A DNA stretch of 64,000 bases. Source: Cylindrospermum stagnale PCC 7417. Its GTDB lineage: Bacteria; Cyanobacteriota; Cyanobacteriia; Cyanobacteriales; Nostocaceae. The stretch is from the NCBI RefSeq assembly GCF_000317535.1, contig NC_019757.1:781001-845000 (forward strand). Reading direction: 5' to 3'. The position numbers and the translations under genes are program-made. The notes below the pieces were generated by a model. It did no database searches, was not told where the DNA came from, and saw only the letters and a list, made by a program, of their open reading frames with translations. Numbering within the stretch: position 1 is the first letter of the stretch; each line of letters starts with the position of its first letter. Below, in pieces: positions 1 through 9,456 of the stretch.

Positions 1-1697
1 TGTTGACCGCATTCTACATCAAGCCTGCTTCCGGGAAAAACGGCGGCTCAATGGAATTTGTACACAGGAGTTTTGGCGAGTTTTTATTTGCAGAACGTTT
101 GGTAGAAAGATTTTTAGATTGGACAACTCAATTAACTAAGCGTAACCGTCAAGAAAACTCAGTTTCAACGGAGGTGATGGATAAGCAGATTTATGATTTA
201 TTGGGTTATGGAAATTTAACGCCTGATATTGTCGAATATCTGATGGGATTGTTGGCTGAATGTTCCGAATTTGAGCAGCCGCAACGCTGGTTAACACTAT
301 TTCAAAGATTAGAGAATTTTTACCTCCGTTGGTGCGATGGAGAATTTATTGATGCACCTCCAGAAAAAGAAATCTTGCCTTTGTTTAAAAAAGAGCAGTT
401 GAGAAAGCAATTACCAGAGCGAGAAAAGCACTTGGGACTGCGACAAGTGGATGTGTATACAGGGCTGAATGTCTTGATTTTGCTTTTAGTGTTGCATCGC
501 TACGCCCAAAAAAGGGATGACTTGAAAGACAAAATCAGCTTTTATCCCTGTGGTCAGCCAGATACAGAAGAATTTGATAGAGAACGCTTGCTCTGCATTA
601 TCGGCTATAGCCAATGCTTGGGTGCTGACACTTATAACGAAATCCTGAGATTTTTCTTCAGTGGTGCTGACCTCACCCTTGCCAACCTCAGCGGTGCTGA
701 CCTCAGCCTTGCCAACCTCAGCGGTGCTAACCTTAGCCTTACCAACCTCAGCGGTGCTGACCTTAGCCTTACCAACTTCAGCGGTGCTGACCTCAGCCTT
801 ACCAACCTCAGGGGTGCCTACCTCAGCGGTGCCGACCTCAGGGGTGCCAACCTCAGGGGTGCCAACCTCAGGGGTGCTAACCTTAGCGGTGTCAACCTCA
901 GCGATGCCGACCTCAACAGTGCCAACCTCAACAGTGCCAACTTCAGTGGTGCCGACCTCAACAGTGCTAACCTCAGCGGTGCCAACCTCAGCCGTGCCGA
1001 CCTCAGCGGTGTCAACCTCAGTGGTGCCGACCTCAACAGTGCCAACCTCAGCGGTGCCGACCTCAGCCTTGCCGACCTCAGGGATGCCAACCTTAGCCTT
1101 GCCAACCTCAGCCTTGCCAACCTCAGCGGTGCCGACCTTAGCCGTGCCGACCTCAGCCGTGCCTATTTTGAAGCAATTCAATGGGACACCAGCATAAATT
1201 GGGTAAATGCTTTGGGGTTACACGAAGCAGTTAGTATTCCTTCAGAGTTGGCGCAACAACCAGCATTTTCTGCTGCGGTTGCTTTGAGTCGAGGTATTAG
1301 TTTGGTTAGAGAAGCTAAGGTTGAAGAAGCAATTCAGGCTTACAACCAAGCTCTAAACCTTGACCCCAATTTACAGGTTTCTGCCGAGTATTGGAATAGC
1401 CTCTGTTGGTGTGGTAGCCTACATGATCATGCTGCTAATGTTATCTACGCTGGTGAAAATGCCGTCACCCTAGAACCTGAAAATAAAAGGTATCAAGATA
1501 GTCGAGGACTAGCTAGGGCATTAACAGGCGACTTACTTGGGGCATTAGCAGACTTTCAGGCGGCAGTAGATAGCAATGCACTTGATTACTCTGAAGATGT
1601 GAAACAGCGCCGGCAGCGTTGGATAGAAGCACTCAAGGCAGGGGTAAATCCCTTCACTCCAGAGGAACAGGAAGCACTGCGGCAGGCTGAGGGGTAA
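1..1697 (+). CDS. C-terminal part of NACHT-like/pentapeptide-repeat/TPR protein (5' end outside window)
   Basis: The reading frame is open to the left edge, so the start lies outside the window. The first 200 residues seen contain FVHRSFGEFLFAERL, the kind of helical motif found after the NTPase core of cyanobacterial NACHT/STAND proteins. From about residue 220 to 395 there is a long run of pentapeptide repeats of the form A(D/N)LSG, predicted to fold as a right-handed beta helix. The last 150 residues contain TPR-like helices (EEAIQAYNQALNLDPN and GALADFQAAV). The whole protein would be a signalling or sensor NTPase with two protein-interaction modules. The ligand is unknown. The NTPase domain itself is not visible here, so that part is inference from the flanking motif. 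Confidence 0.75.
   Translation, partial: LTAFYIKPASGKNGGSMEFVHRSFGEFLFAERLVERFLDWTTQLTKRNRQENSVSTEVMDKQIYDLLGYGNLTPDIVEYLMGLLAECSEFEQPQRWLTLFQRLENFYLRWCDGEFIDAPPEKEILPLFKKEQLRKQLPEREKHLGLRQVDVYTGLNVLILLLVLHRYAQKRDDLKDKISFYPCGQPDTEEFDRERLLCIIGYSQCLGADTYNEILRFFFSGADLTLANLSGADLSLANLSGANLSLTNLSGADLSLTNFSGADLSLTNLRGAYLSGADLRGANLRGANLRGANLSGVNLSDADLNSANLNSANFSGADLNSANLSGANLSRADLSGVNLSGADLNSANLSGADLSLADLRDANLSLANLSLANLSGADLSRADLSRAYFEAIQWDTSINWVNALGLHEAVSIPSELAQQPAFSAAVALSRGISLVREAKVEEAIQAYNQALNLDPNLQVSAEYWNSLCWCGSLHDHAANVIYAGENAVTLEPENKRYQDSRGLARALTGDLLGALADFQAAVDSNALDYSEDVKQRRQRWIEALKAGVNPFTPEEQEALRQAEG
661..1170 (+). repeat. Pentapeptide-repeat coding tandem array (15-bp period)
   Basis: A 15-bp unit close to AACCTCAGCGGTGCC is repeated more than 30 times with drift. 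It encodes the ANLSG-type pentapeptides of the surrounding gene. The low complexity produces long spurious open frames on both strands. Confidence 0.9.
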
Positions 1698-2320
1698 TAA
1701 GCTGAAAATCCTATAATTTGCATATCATTATTGAGCATAACTCTTGTGGGGTGGGACGAAAAGCCCGCCCTTGATGTGCTTTTTTAAAAGCGTCACAGCT
1801 TATCACGTCCCCATAAAAAAATTAGGACTTACACAGCGTGGCAATTCATCCTAATTTTGGGTTTTTTTAATGATGTTTTGATGCGTCAGGGGACGCATCC
1901 TACTAATATTGGTTTTTTTTAATGGTGTTCTGATGCGTAAACAGACGCATCTCAATCCGGTTCGGAGAAGATCCCCCCGCCTGCGGCGACCCCCTTAAAA
2001 AGGGGGTAAAAGAGCCTTAAAAGCCCCCCTTTTTAAGGGGGGTTGGGGGGATCTTCGATAGATTCAAACGTTAACCGAACCGTATTGGGACGCATCCTGT
2101 AGGGTGCTGCCCAGCACGAATTAAGATTTTCAATGAATAAACCTAACGCATATTTATCATTTTTTGTCAATGCACAAGCCCTAAAAATATTCAATTAATT
2201 CTTGTAGGGCAGGCATCTAATAGCCATAGCAAAATGGCGGCGGAAAAACTTATCCTTGCTAAAAATAGGATAAGAGCTTTCCCACCGCCCACTGTTCACC
2301 CAAGAGAAGTCAACTCAAAT
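1698..2320. other. Intergenic region rich in short repeats
   Basis: No convincing gene. It holds several copies of a GACGCATC/GATGCGT motif (for example near 1881, 1932, 1944 and 2089) and the inverted-repeat element at 1958-2082. Near 2231-2290 are short inverted segments (GGCGG(C/A) and CCGCCC) beyond the 3' end of psaK, which may help end its transcript. Confidence 0.6.
1958..2082. repeat. MITE-like inverted-repeat element
   Basis: The ends are perfect inverted repeats: CGGTTCGG at 1958-1965 with CCGAACCG at 2075-2082, then GAAGATCCCCCC at 1967-1978 with GGGGGGATCTTC at 2045-2056. The centre holds nested C-run/TTAAAAA/G-run palindromes (1989-2044). There is no coding capacity. The structure fits a miniature inverted-repeat element that would fold into one long hairpin. 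Confidence 0.75.
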
Positions 2321-2575
2321 CTACAGACGACCAATGTTGGTTAGTCCTAAAACGATGCCAACACCGACCACATGACCAAAAGCCATCGCCCCAATAAAAG
2401 CGGGAACAGTGACCGGGAGTCCAGGCAGACTAGGCCCAACCTTGGGAGCCTTAGATACAAGAGTTAGCAAAAGAGCTACTAAGCTGCTGACGCTGATAAT
2501 GATTCCTACTGTAGGACTCCACACTGGTGTTGCAGGAACAGATCCAGCGGCTGCAAGTAAAATAGATGAAATCAA
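2321..2575 (-). CDS. psaK: Photosystem I reaction centre subunit PsaK
   Basis: This 84-residue protein has the PsaK pattern: a short N-terminal stretch (ILLAAA), the WSPTVGIII segment opening the first membrane helix, a polar loop rich in K, P and G, and a second helix ending [19 protein letters not shown]. PsaK sits at the edge of photosystem I in the thylakoid membrane and binds antenna chlorophyll. The only possible start before WSPTVG is TTG at 2573-2575, preceded by AGGAG seven bases upstream, so a TTG start is likely. It is divergent from trpF. Confidence 0.88.
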   Translation of the reverse strand: MISSILLAAAGSVPATPVWSPTVGIIISVSSLVALLLTLVSKAPKVGPSLPGLPVTVPAFIGAMAFGHVVGVGIVLGLTNIGRL

Positions 2576-2702
2576 GCTTTTTCTCCTAAATGGAAAAATT
2601 TATGTAATCCTACAAGATTATAAAATCCAAGAAGGACAAAGCAAAAGTTTTTGCCATAATTCAAAATCTTTCCATAACTATTTTAAATTTGTCTTTCCTG
2701 GT

Positions 2703-3332
2703 ATGCGGATTAAAATTTGCGGCATCACTCAACCAGAACAGTCAATTGCGATCGCATCCCTTGGCGCTACAGCACTCGGATTTATCTGTGTACCCACCTC
2801 ACCACGCTACGTTACCACAGCCCAAATACAGGCAGCGGTAGCACCATTATCGGCAAACATCGACAAAATTGGTGTTTTTGCCAACGCCAGCATCCCCGAA
2901 ATTAGTCAAGTAGTAGTTGAAGCAGGATTAACTGGCGTCCAATTACACGGAGATGAATCGCCAGAGTTTTGCTACCAGTTACGTCAAGCTCTCCCCCAGG
3001 TAGAAATTATTAAAGCCCTGAGAATTCGCTTTCTTGGGGACTTAGACACAGCACTTACTTACATAAATTCCATAGATACCTTACTACTCGATGCCTATCA
3101 TCCCCAACAACTAGGTGGCACAGGTAAAACCTTAGATTGGGAAATGCTACAACAATTTAGCCCCAGTTGCCCTTGGTTCTTAGCCGGGGGACTCACACCA
3201 GATAATATTGTTGCCGCCCTGAGTCAGGTAAATCCTAGTGGCATTGATTTATCTAGTGGTGTAGAAAACGCACCAGGAGACAAGAATTTAGACAAAGTAG
3301 CGCTGCTATTTCAGAGGTTAGGTGATGGGTAA
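2703..3332 (+). CDS. trpF: Phosphoribosylanthranilate isomerase
   Basis: TrpF catalyses the third step of tryptophan synthesis, the Amadori rearrangement of N-(5-phosphoribosyl)anthranilate. The 209-residue protein begins with the family signature [13 protein letters not shown]. It carries VQLHGDE in the middle and [10 protein letters not shown] and GIDLSSGVE at the phosphate-binding end of the TIM barrel. An open frame continues 294 bases upstream across psaK, but the family start is the ATG at 2703. The gene stands alone and is not in a trp operon here. Confidence 0.95.
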   Translation: MRIKICGITQPEQSIAIASLGATALGFICVPTSPRYVTTAQIQAAVAPLSANIDKIGVFANASIPEISQVVVEAGLTGVQLHGDESPEFCYQLRQALPQVEIIKALRIRFLGDLDTALTYINSIDTLLLDAYHPQQLGGTGKTLDWEMLQQFSPSCPWFLAGGLTPDNIVAALSQVNPSGIDLSSGVENAPGDKNLDKVALLFQRLGDG

Positions 3333-3415
3333 TGGGGAAAAAGGTAAGAGTTTTTCTTCAATCCCCATTGCCCATTATCCCCAGAAGGGGTTCCGAGTTC
3401 CCCAATCCCCAATTC

Positions 3416-4123
3416 CTAAAAGAAAGATCCTTGGTGGCGAATTAAGTTAAAGAATTCTTCGCGGGTTTTTTGCTCTTCTTGGAACAAACCAACCATTGCA
3501 CTGGTAACAGTCCAAGAACCTGGTTTCTGAACACCTCGCATTGCCATGCACATATGGGTAGCTTCCATCACAACGGCGACGCCCTGAGGTTCCAAAACGG
3601 TCTGAATTGCTTCGGCAATTTGGCGGGTTAGCCTTTCCTGTACTTGCAAGCGCCGGGAATACATCTCGACAATGCGGGCCAGCTTACTCAGTCCCACAAC
3701 TTTTTGGTTAGGAATATAAGCAACGTGCGCTCTGCCCATAAATGGCAGCATATGATGTTCACACAGGCTAAAGAAATTAATATCTCTAACTAGTACCATC
3801 TCATTATGCCCTTCATCAAAGATGGCACCATTAACGAGTTCTTCCAAGGATTGGTCGTAGCCACTGGTAAGAAACAGCAGTGCCTCAGCCATGCGCTTGG
3901 GTGTTTTCAGGAGTCCTTCGCGTTCGGGGTCTTCGCCAACGCCTAATAGCAGTGTCCGCGCGGCTTCCATCATTTGCTCTTTATTTTCCTCTGTTGGCGA
4001 GAGCAAAACTGGTTCTCGTCCGTCGTGGGTATTACGGTCGGGTCTAGGATTGATAGCTTCTGCCAAATCGGGATTAAGAGGAGATTGAGCGCGATTAGAA
4101 CCGTTAGAACTAGCGATAGTCAT
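3416..4123 (-). CDS. folE: GTP cyclohydrolase I
   Basis: FolE converts GTP to 7,8-dihydroneopterin triphosphate, the first step of folate and pterin synthesis. The 235-residue protein has the diagnostic zinc and active-site segments [12 protein letters not shown] and [12 protein letters not shown], plus [23 protein letters not shown]. The N-terminal 40 residues are low-complexity and vary in length in the family. It starts at an ATG at 4121-4123 and is convergent with trpF. Confidence 0.96.
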   Translation of the reverse strand: MTIASSNGSNRAQSPLNPDLAEAINPRPDRNTHDGREPVLLSPTEENKEQMMEAARTLLLGVGEDPEREGLLKTPKRMAEALLFLTSGYDQSLEELVNGAIFDEGHNEMVLVRDINFFSLCEHHMLPFMGRAHVAYIPNQKVVGLSKLARIVEMYSRRLQVQERLTRQIAEAIQTVLEPQGVAVVMEATHMCMAMRGVQKPGSWTVTSAMVGLFQEEQKTREEFFNLIRHQGSFF

Positions 4124-4144
4124 GATGTCAGTTTTGGTTAGGTT

Positions 4145-4179
4145 TTAGTCATTAGTCATTAGTCATTAGTTATTAGTCC
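4145..4179. repeat. Heptanucleotide tandem repeat (TTAGTCA)n
   Basis: Five heptamers in a row: TTAGTCA three times, then TTAGTTA and TTAGTCC. They lie between folE and the SDR gene. This is the short tandemly repeated repetitive type known in heterocystous cyanobacteria; a reverse-complement relative (ACTAATG) lies at 12888. Confidence 0.85.
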
Positions 4180-4208
4180 TGAGCAAAAAACAGAGGACAC
4201 AGAACTAA

Positions 4209-4934
4209 TTAGAGGACGCCAGCATTTGGCATGAGGATCAATTCTTCAATGACTGCCTGTTGCGGTAATAGGACAGTATGAAGAATCGACTGAGCAACAA
4301 CTTCTGGGGTTAGCATTTTTGACCGATCCAAGTTGGCATGGACTGTTTCTGTGTCCCAGAGTTCGGTATTGACGGCACCAGGACAAATAGCAGTAACGCG
4401 AATGCCGTTGGCCCGTTCTTCTTGTGCTAAGGCAAGGGATAGAGCCATCAGTCCGGCTTTGCTGGCGCTGTATGCTCCCCAACCAGGAAAGGGTTGCTTT
4501 CCAGCAATCGAGGTAACGTTGATAATTGTGCCGATACCCCGATGCCGCATGGTCGGCAAAATCCCGTTGATACACTGAAACACGCTGGTGAGATTCAAGT
4601 TAATCACCTGCTGCCACTCTTCTAAGGGAGTTTCACTCAAGGTGGCTGTGTATGCCATGCCAGCATTGTTTACCAGAATATCAATATCGCCAAACTCAAT
4701 AGCGATCGCTTGGATCTTTGCTTGTACTTGGGAGACATTAGCTAGATCAACTGCAAAAGCTGTCGCTTCCACCCCAGTAAGCCTTGCTGCTGCTGCAACG
4801 GCCTCCAACTTATCCACAGAACGGCTGACTAAGGCGACGTCTATCCCCGCCTTCGCAAATGCTAAAGCCGTTGCTTTGCCAATTCCACTGCTTGCCCCTG
4901 TGATCAGGGCGCGTCGTTTCTGCTCCACACTCAT
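4209..4934 (-). CDS. SDR family NAD(P)-dependent oxidoreductase
   Basis: A classical short-chain dehydrogenase/reductase of 241 residues. It has the Rossmann motif TGASSGIG near the N terminus, the NNAG motif, and the catalytic Ser and YSASK (Tyr-x-x-x-Lys) in NVTSIAGKQPFPGWGAYSASK, followed by ICPGAVNTELWD. The ATG at 4932-4934 (MSVEQKRRAL) was chosen; an in-frame TTG four codons upstream is less likely. The substrate cannot be told from sequence. The end LILMPNAGVL is typical of broad-specificity SDRs of the YdfG type. Confidence 0.9.
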   Translation of the reverse strand: MSVEQKRRALITGASSGIGKATALAFAKAGIDVALVSRSVDKLEAVAAAARLTGVEATAFAVDLANVSQVQAKIQAIAIEFGDIDILVNNAGMAYTATLSETPLEEWQQVINLNLTSVFQCINGILPTMRHRGIGTIINVTSIAGKQPFPGWGAYSASKAGLMALSLALAQEERANGIRVTAICPGAVNTELWDTETVHANLDRSKMLTPEVVAQSILHTVLLPQQAVIEELILMPNAGVL

Positions 4935-5301
4935 GTTATTTCCCAATTTTTTGGCAGTGCCGTAAGCTACCAGCCACCCAATTATGCCAATCTCTCGAAT
5001 TGGATAGATTAAAAGAATCTAAAAACCCGATAATTGCTTTTTGACAACTGCTAAAGTGCCTTGCCAGTATGGGTACATAGCCCGTTATCTGTTTTCCCTG
5101 GAAAGACAACAAATCATCGCCTGGGAAATCAGGTCGTAAAACTCAACATTGATCACTGAATTACTCTGCAAACGACTCAATCAAATTGAGTTGACTTGCC
5201 AAACATATAAATGCCTATGGCTGATAAGATTGTTAAAAATCTTTAAGAACCATAGGCAATTATAGCACTGCTGTTGTACTAATCAAGCATTTCTTGTATT
5301 G
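4935..5301. other. Intergenic region downstream of accA with a long hairpin
   Basis: No gene seen. At 5212-5258 the stem TGCCTATGG/CCATAGGCA encloses an inner AAGATT/AATCTT stem. It lies just past the accA stop codon and could end or stabilise the accA transcript, although no strong T-run follows. Confidence 0.5.
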
Positions 5302-6282
5302 TTAGTGAGCAACTTCCGTAAATACACCAATTTTCCGGAATTTTTCATAGCGCAGTTGGCGGCGTTCTGGAGAAGTCAAGCGATTGAGTTCGTCCAAATT
5401 GTCCAATAGCGCTTGCTTGAGAGTTGTAGCAGCTTTCAGGGGGTCGGAATGAGCACCACCAGTGGGTTCAGGCAATATCTGGTCGATAATTCCTAAGTTT
5501 TTCAGGTCATGGGAGATGATTTTCAGGGCGATGGCTGCTTGGGGAGCTTTGCTAGAATCTTTCCACAAAATGGCGGCGCAGGCTTCTGGGGTAGCAACAG
5601 TGTAAACCGAGTGTTCAAACATCAGCAGGCGATCGCCTACACCAATACCCAGGGCGCCGCCAGAACCGCCTTCACCAATGACTGTGCAAATAATCGGCAC
5701 ATCCAAGCAGAACATTTCTCGCAAATTATAAGCGATCGCTTCTCCCTGTCCTTGATGTTCTGCTTCTATACCCGCCCAAGCTCCTGGAGTATCGATAAAA
5801 GTTATAATTGGCATACTAAACTTGTTGGCATGAGCCATTAACCGCATCGCCTTGCGGTAGCCACCAGGAGAAGCCATCCCGAAGTTACGGGCCACATTGT
5901 CTTTAGTGTCACGACCTTTCTGATGGCCCAACATCACCACAGGTTGTCCACCCAACCGACCGACGCCACCAACTAAAGCTGGATCATCACCACCACCGCG
6001 ATCGCCATGTAATTCCATCCATTCATCACTAATTGCCTGAATGTAATCGAGAGTACTGGGACGCCGGGGATGACGGGCAACTTGCAGTCGCTGGGATGGC
6101 GATAAACTACCGAAAATTTCCTCACGCAGTTGCATGGCTCGCGCTTCTAGTTGTCGAATTTGACTAGAAACATCGACGCCGTTTTCTTCTGCAAGTTGCC
6201 GAATTTGCTCAATCCGGGTTGCCAGTTCTGCGAGCGGCTTTTCAAAATCCAACAGTAGCGGTTTACGCTCAGTAATTGCCAT
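5302..6282 (-). CDS. accA: Acetyl-CoA carboxylase carboxyltransferase subunit alpha
   Basis: AccA is half of the carboxyltransferase that passes the carboxyl group from biotin to acetyl-CoA, the committed step of fatty-acid synthesis. The 326-residue sequence shows [16 protein letters not shown] at the N terminus, [39 protein letters not shown] and [20 protein letters not shown], all family hallmarks, at usual length. It lies downstream of aar on the same strand, separated by repeats, so the fatty-acid and alkane genes form one chromosomal group. Confidence 0.97.
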   Translation of the reverse strand: MAITERKPLLLDFEKPLAELATRIEQIRQLAEENGVDVSSQIRQLEARAMQLREEIFGSLSPSQRLQVARHPRRPSTLDYIQAISDEWMELHGDRGGGDDPALVGGVGRLGGQPVVMLGHQKGRDTKDNVARNFGMASPGGYRKAMRLMAHANKFSMPIITFIDTPGAWAGIEAEHQGQGEAIAYNLREMFCLDVPIICTVIGEGGSGGALGIGVGDRLLMFEHSVYTVATPEACAAILWKDSSKAPQAAIALKIISHDLKNLGIIDQILPEPTGGAHSDPLKAATTLKQALLDNLDELNRLTSPERRQLRYEKFRKIGVFTEVAH

Positions 6283-6414
6283 AGTTAGGGTTGTGGTAAT
6301 TGGGAAAAAGGTAATTGGGAAAAAGGTAATTGGTAATTGGGGAAGAGTTAATTGGGAAAAGGTAATTGGGGATTGGTAATTGATTTCTATTACCCATTAC
6401 CCATTACCCATTAC
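6283..6414. repeat. Degenerate GGTAATTGG / ATTACCC tandem repeats
   Basis: The gap between aar and accA is almost wholly made of variants of GGTAATTGGGAAAAA followed by three copies of CCCATTA. The two halves are partly complementary and could pair into a hairpin between the two co-oriented genes. Confidence 0.7.
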
Positions 6415-7434
6415 CTAAACCAATAGGGGTCTAAATCCGTGTTTAATCGATACTCGACCAATTTGCTCCATTTTATCTACGGTAATCTGATTACGCCCCC
6501 AAGAAAAGTTTGTGTATAACTTCTCAAATTCCAGGAGCATTGATTCAGCGAAACAAGCAAATAACTGGCGTGCTGGCACATCCATATTGACGATTTTCAT
6601 AATCTTCCAGTCAATATCTAAGGAATGCTCGACAATTCCACCATTTAACACATACACACCAGGATACTGAATTTTTGTCGCTAAGTTTTTGGGATAGCCA
6701 CCATCAATGAGGAGACAGGGTTGCTTCAAAACAGTGGGGTCAATTTCCACGCCTTTAGGCATGCTAGCAACCCAAACTACGATATCAGCTTGGGGTAATG
6801 CTTCGCTCAAACCCATGATTTTTCCCCGCCCCAGTTCCGCTTGCAGTTCTGTGAGACGTTCTTGGTTACGGGCTATCAGCAGCAGCTCTTTAACATCTGT
6901 CTTCCTATCTAGCCAGCGTGTGACTGCACTCCCAATATCCCCAGTCGCCCCACAGACAGCAACAGTTGCTTTCGACAGTTCAATTCCTAGTTGTTTTGAG
7001 GCTTCTTCCACCTGCCGACAAATAATGTAGGCTGTATGAGTATTTCCTGTAGTGAAGCGTTCAAACTCCAGTTTAATATTACGGACTTGGCTAAACTGCT
7101 CCAAATTAAAATTTTCAAAAATAATCGAGGAAAACCCACCTAAAGCCGTGATATCAATGCCATGCTTCTGAGCATGGGCCATGGCGTTGAGTATTTTGCG
7201 CGTTGCCGCCTTAATACGGCGATTTGCTAGCATTTCCGGCAAAAAGCAAGATTCCACATACCGTCCTTCAATTTTTTGCCCAGTCACACTGGTAACGGTA
7301 ATGCTATCAACAATTTGCGGCGGGGCGCTGCACCAAAAATCTAGCCCTTGATCGGCATATTCTGGGTATCCCAATTCTTGAGCTACCGCTTGAGCGTGTT
7401 CCAAACTAGTCAAATGTCCAATTAGACCAAACAT
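6415..7434 (-). CDS. aar: Long-chain fatty acyl-[acyl-carrier-protein] reductase
   Basis: AAR reduces fatty acyl-ACP to fatty aldehyde with NADPH, the first step of cyanobacterial alkane synthesis. The 339-residue protein begins [15 protein letters not shown], has a central cysteine-containing region, and the nucleotide-binding motif [17 protein letters not shown] near residue 160, followed by [15 protein letters not shown]. Length and order match the family. It lies between ado (upstream, same strand) and accA (downstream), the usual cyanobacterial order. Confidence 0.95.
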   Translation of the reverse strand: MFGLIGHLTSLEHAQAVAQELGYPEYADQGLDFWCSAPPQIVDSITVTSVTGQKIEGRYVESCFLPEMLANRRIKAATRKILNAMAHAQKHGIDITALGGFSSIIFENFNLEQFSQVRNIKLEFERFTTGNTHTAYIICRQVEEASKQLGIELSKATVAVCGATGDIGSAVTRWLDRKTDVKELLLIARNQERLTELQAELGRGKIMGLSEALPQADIVVWVASMPKGVEIDPTVLKQPCLLIDGGYPKNLATKIQYPGVYVLNGGIVEHSLDIDWKIMKIVNMDVPARQLFACFAESMLLEFEKLYTNFSWGRNQITVDKMEQIGRVSIKHGFRPLLV

Positions 7435-7569
7435 GTAGTGATGTATTAGGCGAGTGCTGTCAAAAGCGTGGAATTAGTGGGGAAGAGACGATAACTAGTT
7501 CTTAAAAGTACTACATAAAGCGTAATGTTACATTAGAGGCAACAAGGTAGTTGCCCCTATGATACTTGT

Positions 7570-8268
7570 CTAAGCAGCAGTGAGTCCGTAGGCCGACAAG
7601 CGCATGATGTCGCGGGTTGTGAATCCTATATTACTCAGGGCTTCCCCGTACTGGATCATAAAGTCTTCCACTAAGGCTTCTTTTTCCATTGCTAAAACTT
7701 GGGCATCGTCTGCCACTTGGTTAAGCATTTTCCAGACAATGGGAAGGTTGTGGCGATTTGCCTCTTCTAGTTCAGCTTTGGATTCTGCAAAGTTTTCTTG
7801 CAACCAAACTTCACCAAAGTTGAGATGGCTGTACTCTTCTTTGACTACGCCTTCCGTAATTTTACGGGCAAATTCATCGGCAACGGGAATGTAAATGTTA
7901 TATGCGGCGATCGCAAAACATTCGATAATCAAAGATTGAATCAGCAAGCAAGTAACAACTTTACCGGCTGCCGCTGCTGTTTGAAAATTTTGGTGCAGTC
8001 CCAAGAAGAAATTCTGGGCAAATTCCATATCCGGCGTTACTTTCAAATTTCGCCCACAAGCTTCAAATCCTTTCTTGTGGCGACTTTCCATCTTCGATAA
8101 GCGAATTAGTTCATCTTGCTTGGTTGGCAGCAATTCAGCTAGTTTGATGTAATTATCATGGGCCTCTTGTTCCCCTTCGATCACAATTGCATTAATGCGG
8201 CTATAGGCATCTTTGTATGTTTCACTCTGGAAATCCATTTTTTCAACTTGGTCTGCTATCTGCTGCAT
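7570..8268 (-). CDS. ado: Aldehyde-deformylating oxygenase (alkane-forming)
   Basis: ADO converts the aldehyde made by AAR to an alkane one carbon shorter plus formate, using a di-iron centre in a ferritin-like four-helix fold. Iron-ligand segments are visible: [33 protein letters not shown] and [12 protein letters not shown]. The start at the ATG at 8266-8268 (MQQIADQ) gives 232 residues, the normal length, and has AGAGGAG about ten bases upstream. An in-frame ATG eleven codons further upstream has no such site. It is divergent from the permease gene at 8452. Confidence 0.96.
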   Translation of the reverse strand: MQQIADQVEKMDFQSETYKDAYSRINAIVIEGEQEAHDNYIKLAELLPTKQDELIRLSKMESRHKKGFEACGRNLKVTPDMEFAQNFFLGLHQNFQTAAAAGKVVTCLLIQSLIIECFAIAAYNIYIPVADEFARKITEGVVKEEYSHLNFGEVWLQENFAESKAELEEANRHNLPIVWKMLNQVADDAQVLAMEKEALVEDFMIQYGEALSNIGFTTRDIMRLSAYGLTAA

Positions 8269-8451
8269 AGTATGCTTACTCCTCTGGGAAGCCTGAATCA
8301 TTTGATACCGAAATTTAATTTACCCTAGGAATTTTGGGTAATGAGCACTGTGGTTTAATTTAACTTAACAAATCATCTATTGTTATAGATTAGCCTTTGC
8401 TCTTAGCGATGCTCTAGTACTAGAAAGACAAATTCCTTGGAGCTATAACCC

Positions 8452-9279
8452 ATGTCTAAAACAACCTGGAAACTGAAAAATGCTAATTTTCTGAGCCTAG
8501 GAGTACTACTACTAGGAGCATTTATTGTTTTACTGCCTTTGTTTGTGGTTTTTCTTACCTCCTTTGCACCCACGGCGACGACTCCTGGAGTTTTGCCCGT
8601 AAATAAGTGGACTTTAGCTAATTACCGAGATGCATGGCAACGAGGTAAATTTTTACTGGCATTTGCTAATTCTACCTTGGTGGCGATCGCGGTTACGGCT
8701 TTTCAGATTATCACTTCTGCATTGGCAGGTTACGCCCTCGCTAGGCTGAAATTTCGGGGACGCCAAGCTCTACTTTTGGTTGTATTAGCTACCTTGGTGA
8801 TTCCCTTTCAGCTGTTGGTGATCCCCATCTTTTTGGTTTTAAAGTGGGGACACCTGATCAATACCTACGGTGCACTAATTTTACCAACTGCTGTCAATGG
8901 CTTTGGAATTTTTTTGTTACGTCAGTATTTCCAAACAATTCCCGTAGAGTTGGAGGAAGCCGCCGCTATCGACGGGGCGAACCGACTGCAAATTTTGTGG
9001 CGGGTAATGTTACCTCTGGCCCGTCCCGCTTTAGTGACGCTGTTTTTGTTCACCTTTATCGGCGAATGGAATGATTTATTTAAGCCTTTAGTTTTTACCA
9101 CACGCCCAGAATTAAGAACGGTGCAACTGGCGTTGGCAGAGTTTCAGGAGCAATATACAAATAATTGGCCTTTGATGATGGCAGCAGTAACAATTGCCAC
9201 AGTGCCAGTGATGGTATTATTTCTCATCGGTCAGCGGCAGTTTATTCGCGGTATCGCCACAACGGGGATTAAAAATTGA
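8452..9279 (+). CDS. Sugar ABC transporter permease, MalG type
   Basis: A 275-residue inner-membrane permease with about six hydrophobic segments and the conserved cytoplasmic EAA loop EEAAAIDGANRLQILWRVML, which docks on the ATPase. The final WNDLFKPLVF stretch is typical of the MalG/UgpE group of carbohydrate importers. No partner permease, binding protein or ATPase gene is adjacent, so partners must be encoded elsewhere. The substrate is unknown. Confidence 0.9.
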   Translation: MSKTTWKLKNANFLSLGVLLLGAFIVLLPLFVVFLTSFAPTATTPGVLPVNKWTLANYRDAWQRGKFLLAFANSTLVAIAVTAFQIITSALAGYALARLKFRGRQALLLVVLATLVIPFQLLVIPIFLVLKWGHLINTYGALILPTAVNGFGIFLLRQYFQTIPVELEEAAAIDGANRLQILWRVMLPLARPALVTLFLFTFIGEWNDLFKPLVFTTRPELRTVQLALAEFQEQYTNNWPLMMAAVTIATVPVMVLFLIGQRQFIRGIATTGIKN

Positions 9280-9289
9280 AGCCAAAGAA

Positions 9290-9357
9290 AGTTCGTAGTC
9301 AGGACTTTAGTCCTGAAAACACTTGCCCAGAAAGATAAATCGCTTACTACAAACAAA
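9290..9357. repeat. Interspersed repeat with AGGACTTTAGTCCT palindrome
   Basis: The sequence GTTCGTAGTCAGGACTTTAG and the following bases resemble an interspersed repeat I remember from Nostoc genomes, which ends in CGCTTACTACAAAC. The palindrome at 9301-9314 could form a hairpin after the permease gene. Confidence 0.5.
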
Positions 9358-9456
9358 ATTTTCATTTTAAATTTAATTTATCTCTACCTACTCACAATAA
9401 TCATTCCTGCCAAAATCATATTAGGTTGACATACCCCATATCTCCCACAAGCCATC

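Noticed and set aside
486-1197. Open frames on both strands across the pentapeptide-repeat region
   Set aside because: They arise from the 15-base tandem repeat and give only low-complexity peptides; the plus-strand frame of the main gene explains the sequence.
2409-2702. N-terminal extension of trpF reading through psaK
   Set aside because: The family begins at MRIKICGIT and the upstream part is antisense to psaK.
4246-4575. Frames antisense or out of frame in the SDR gene
   Set aside because: The SDR reading has complete motifs; the others show none.
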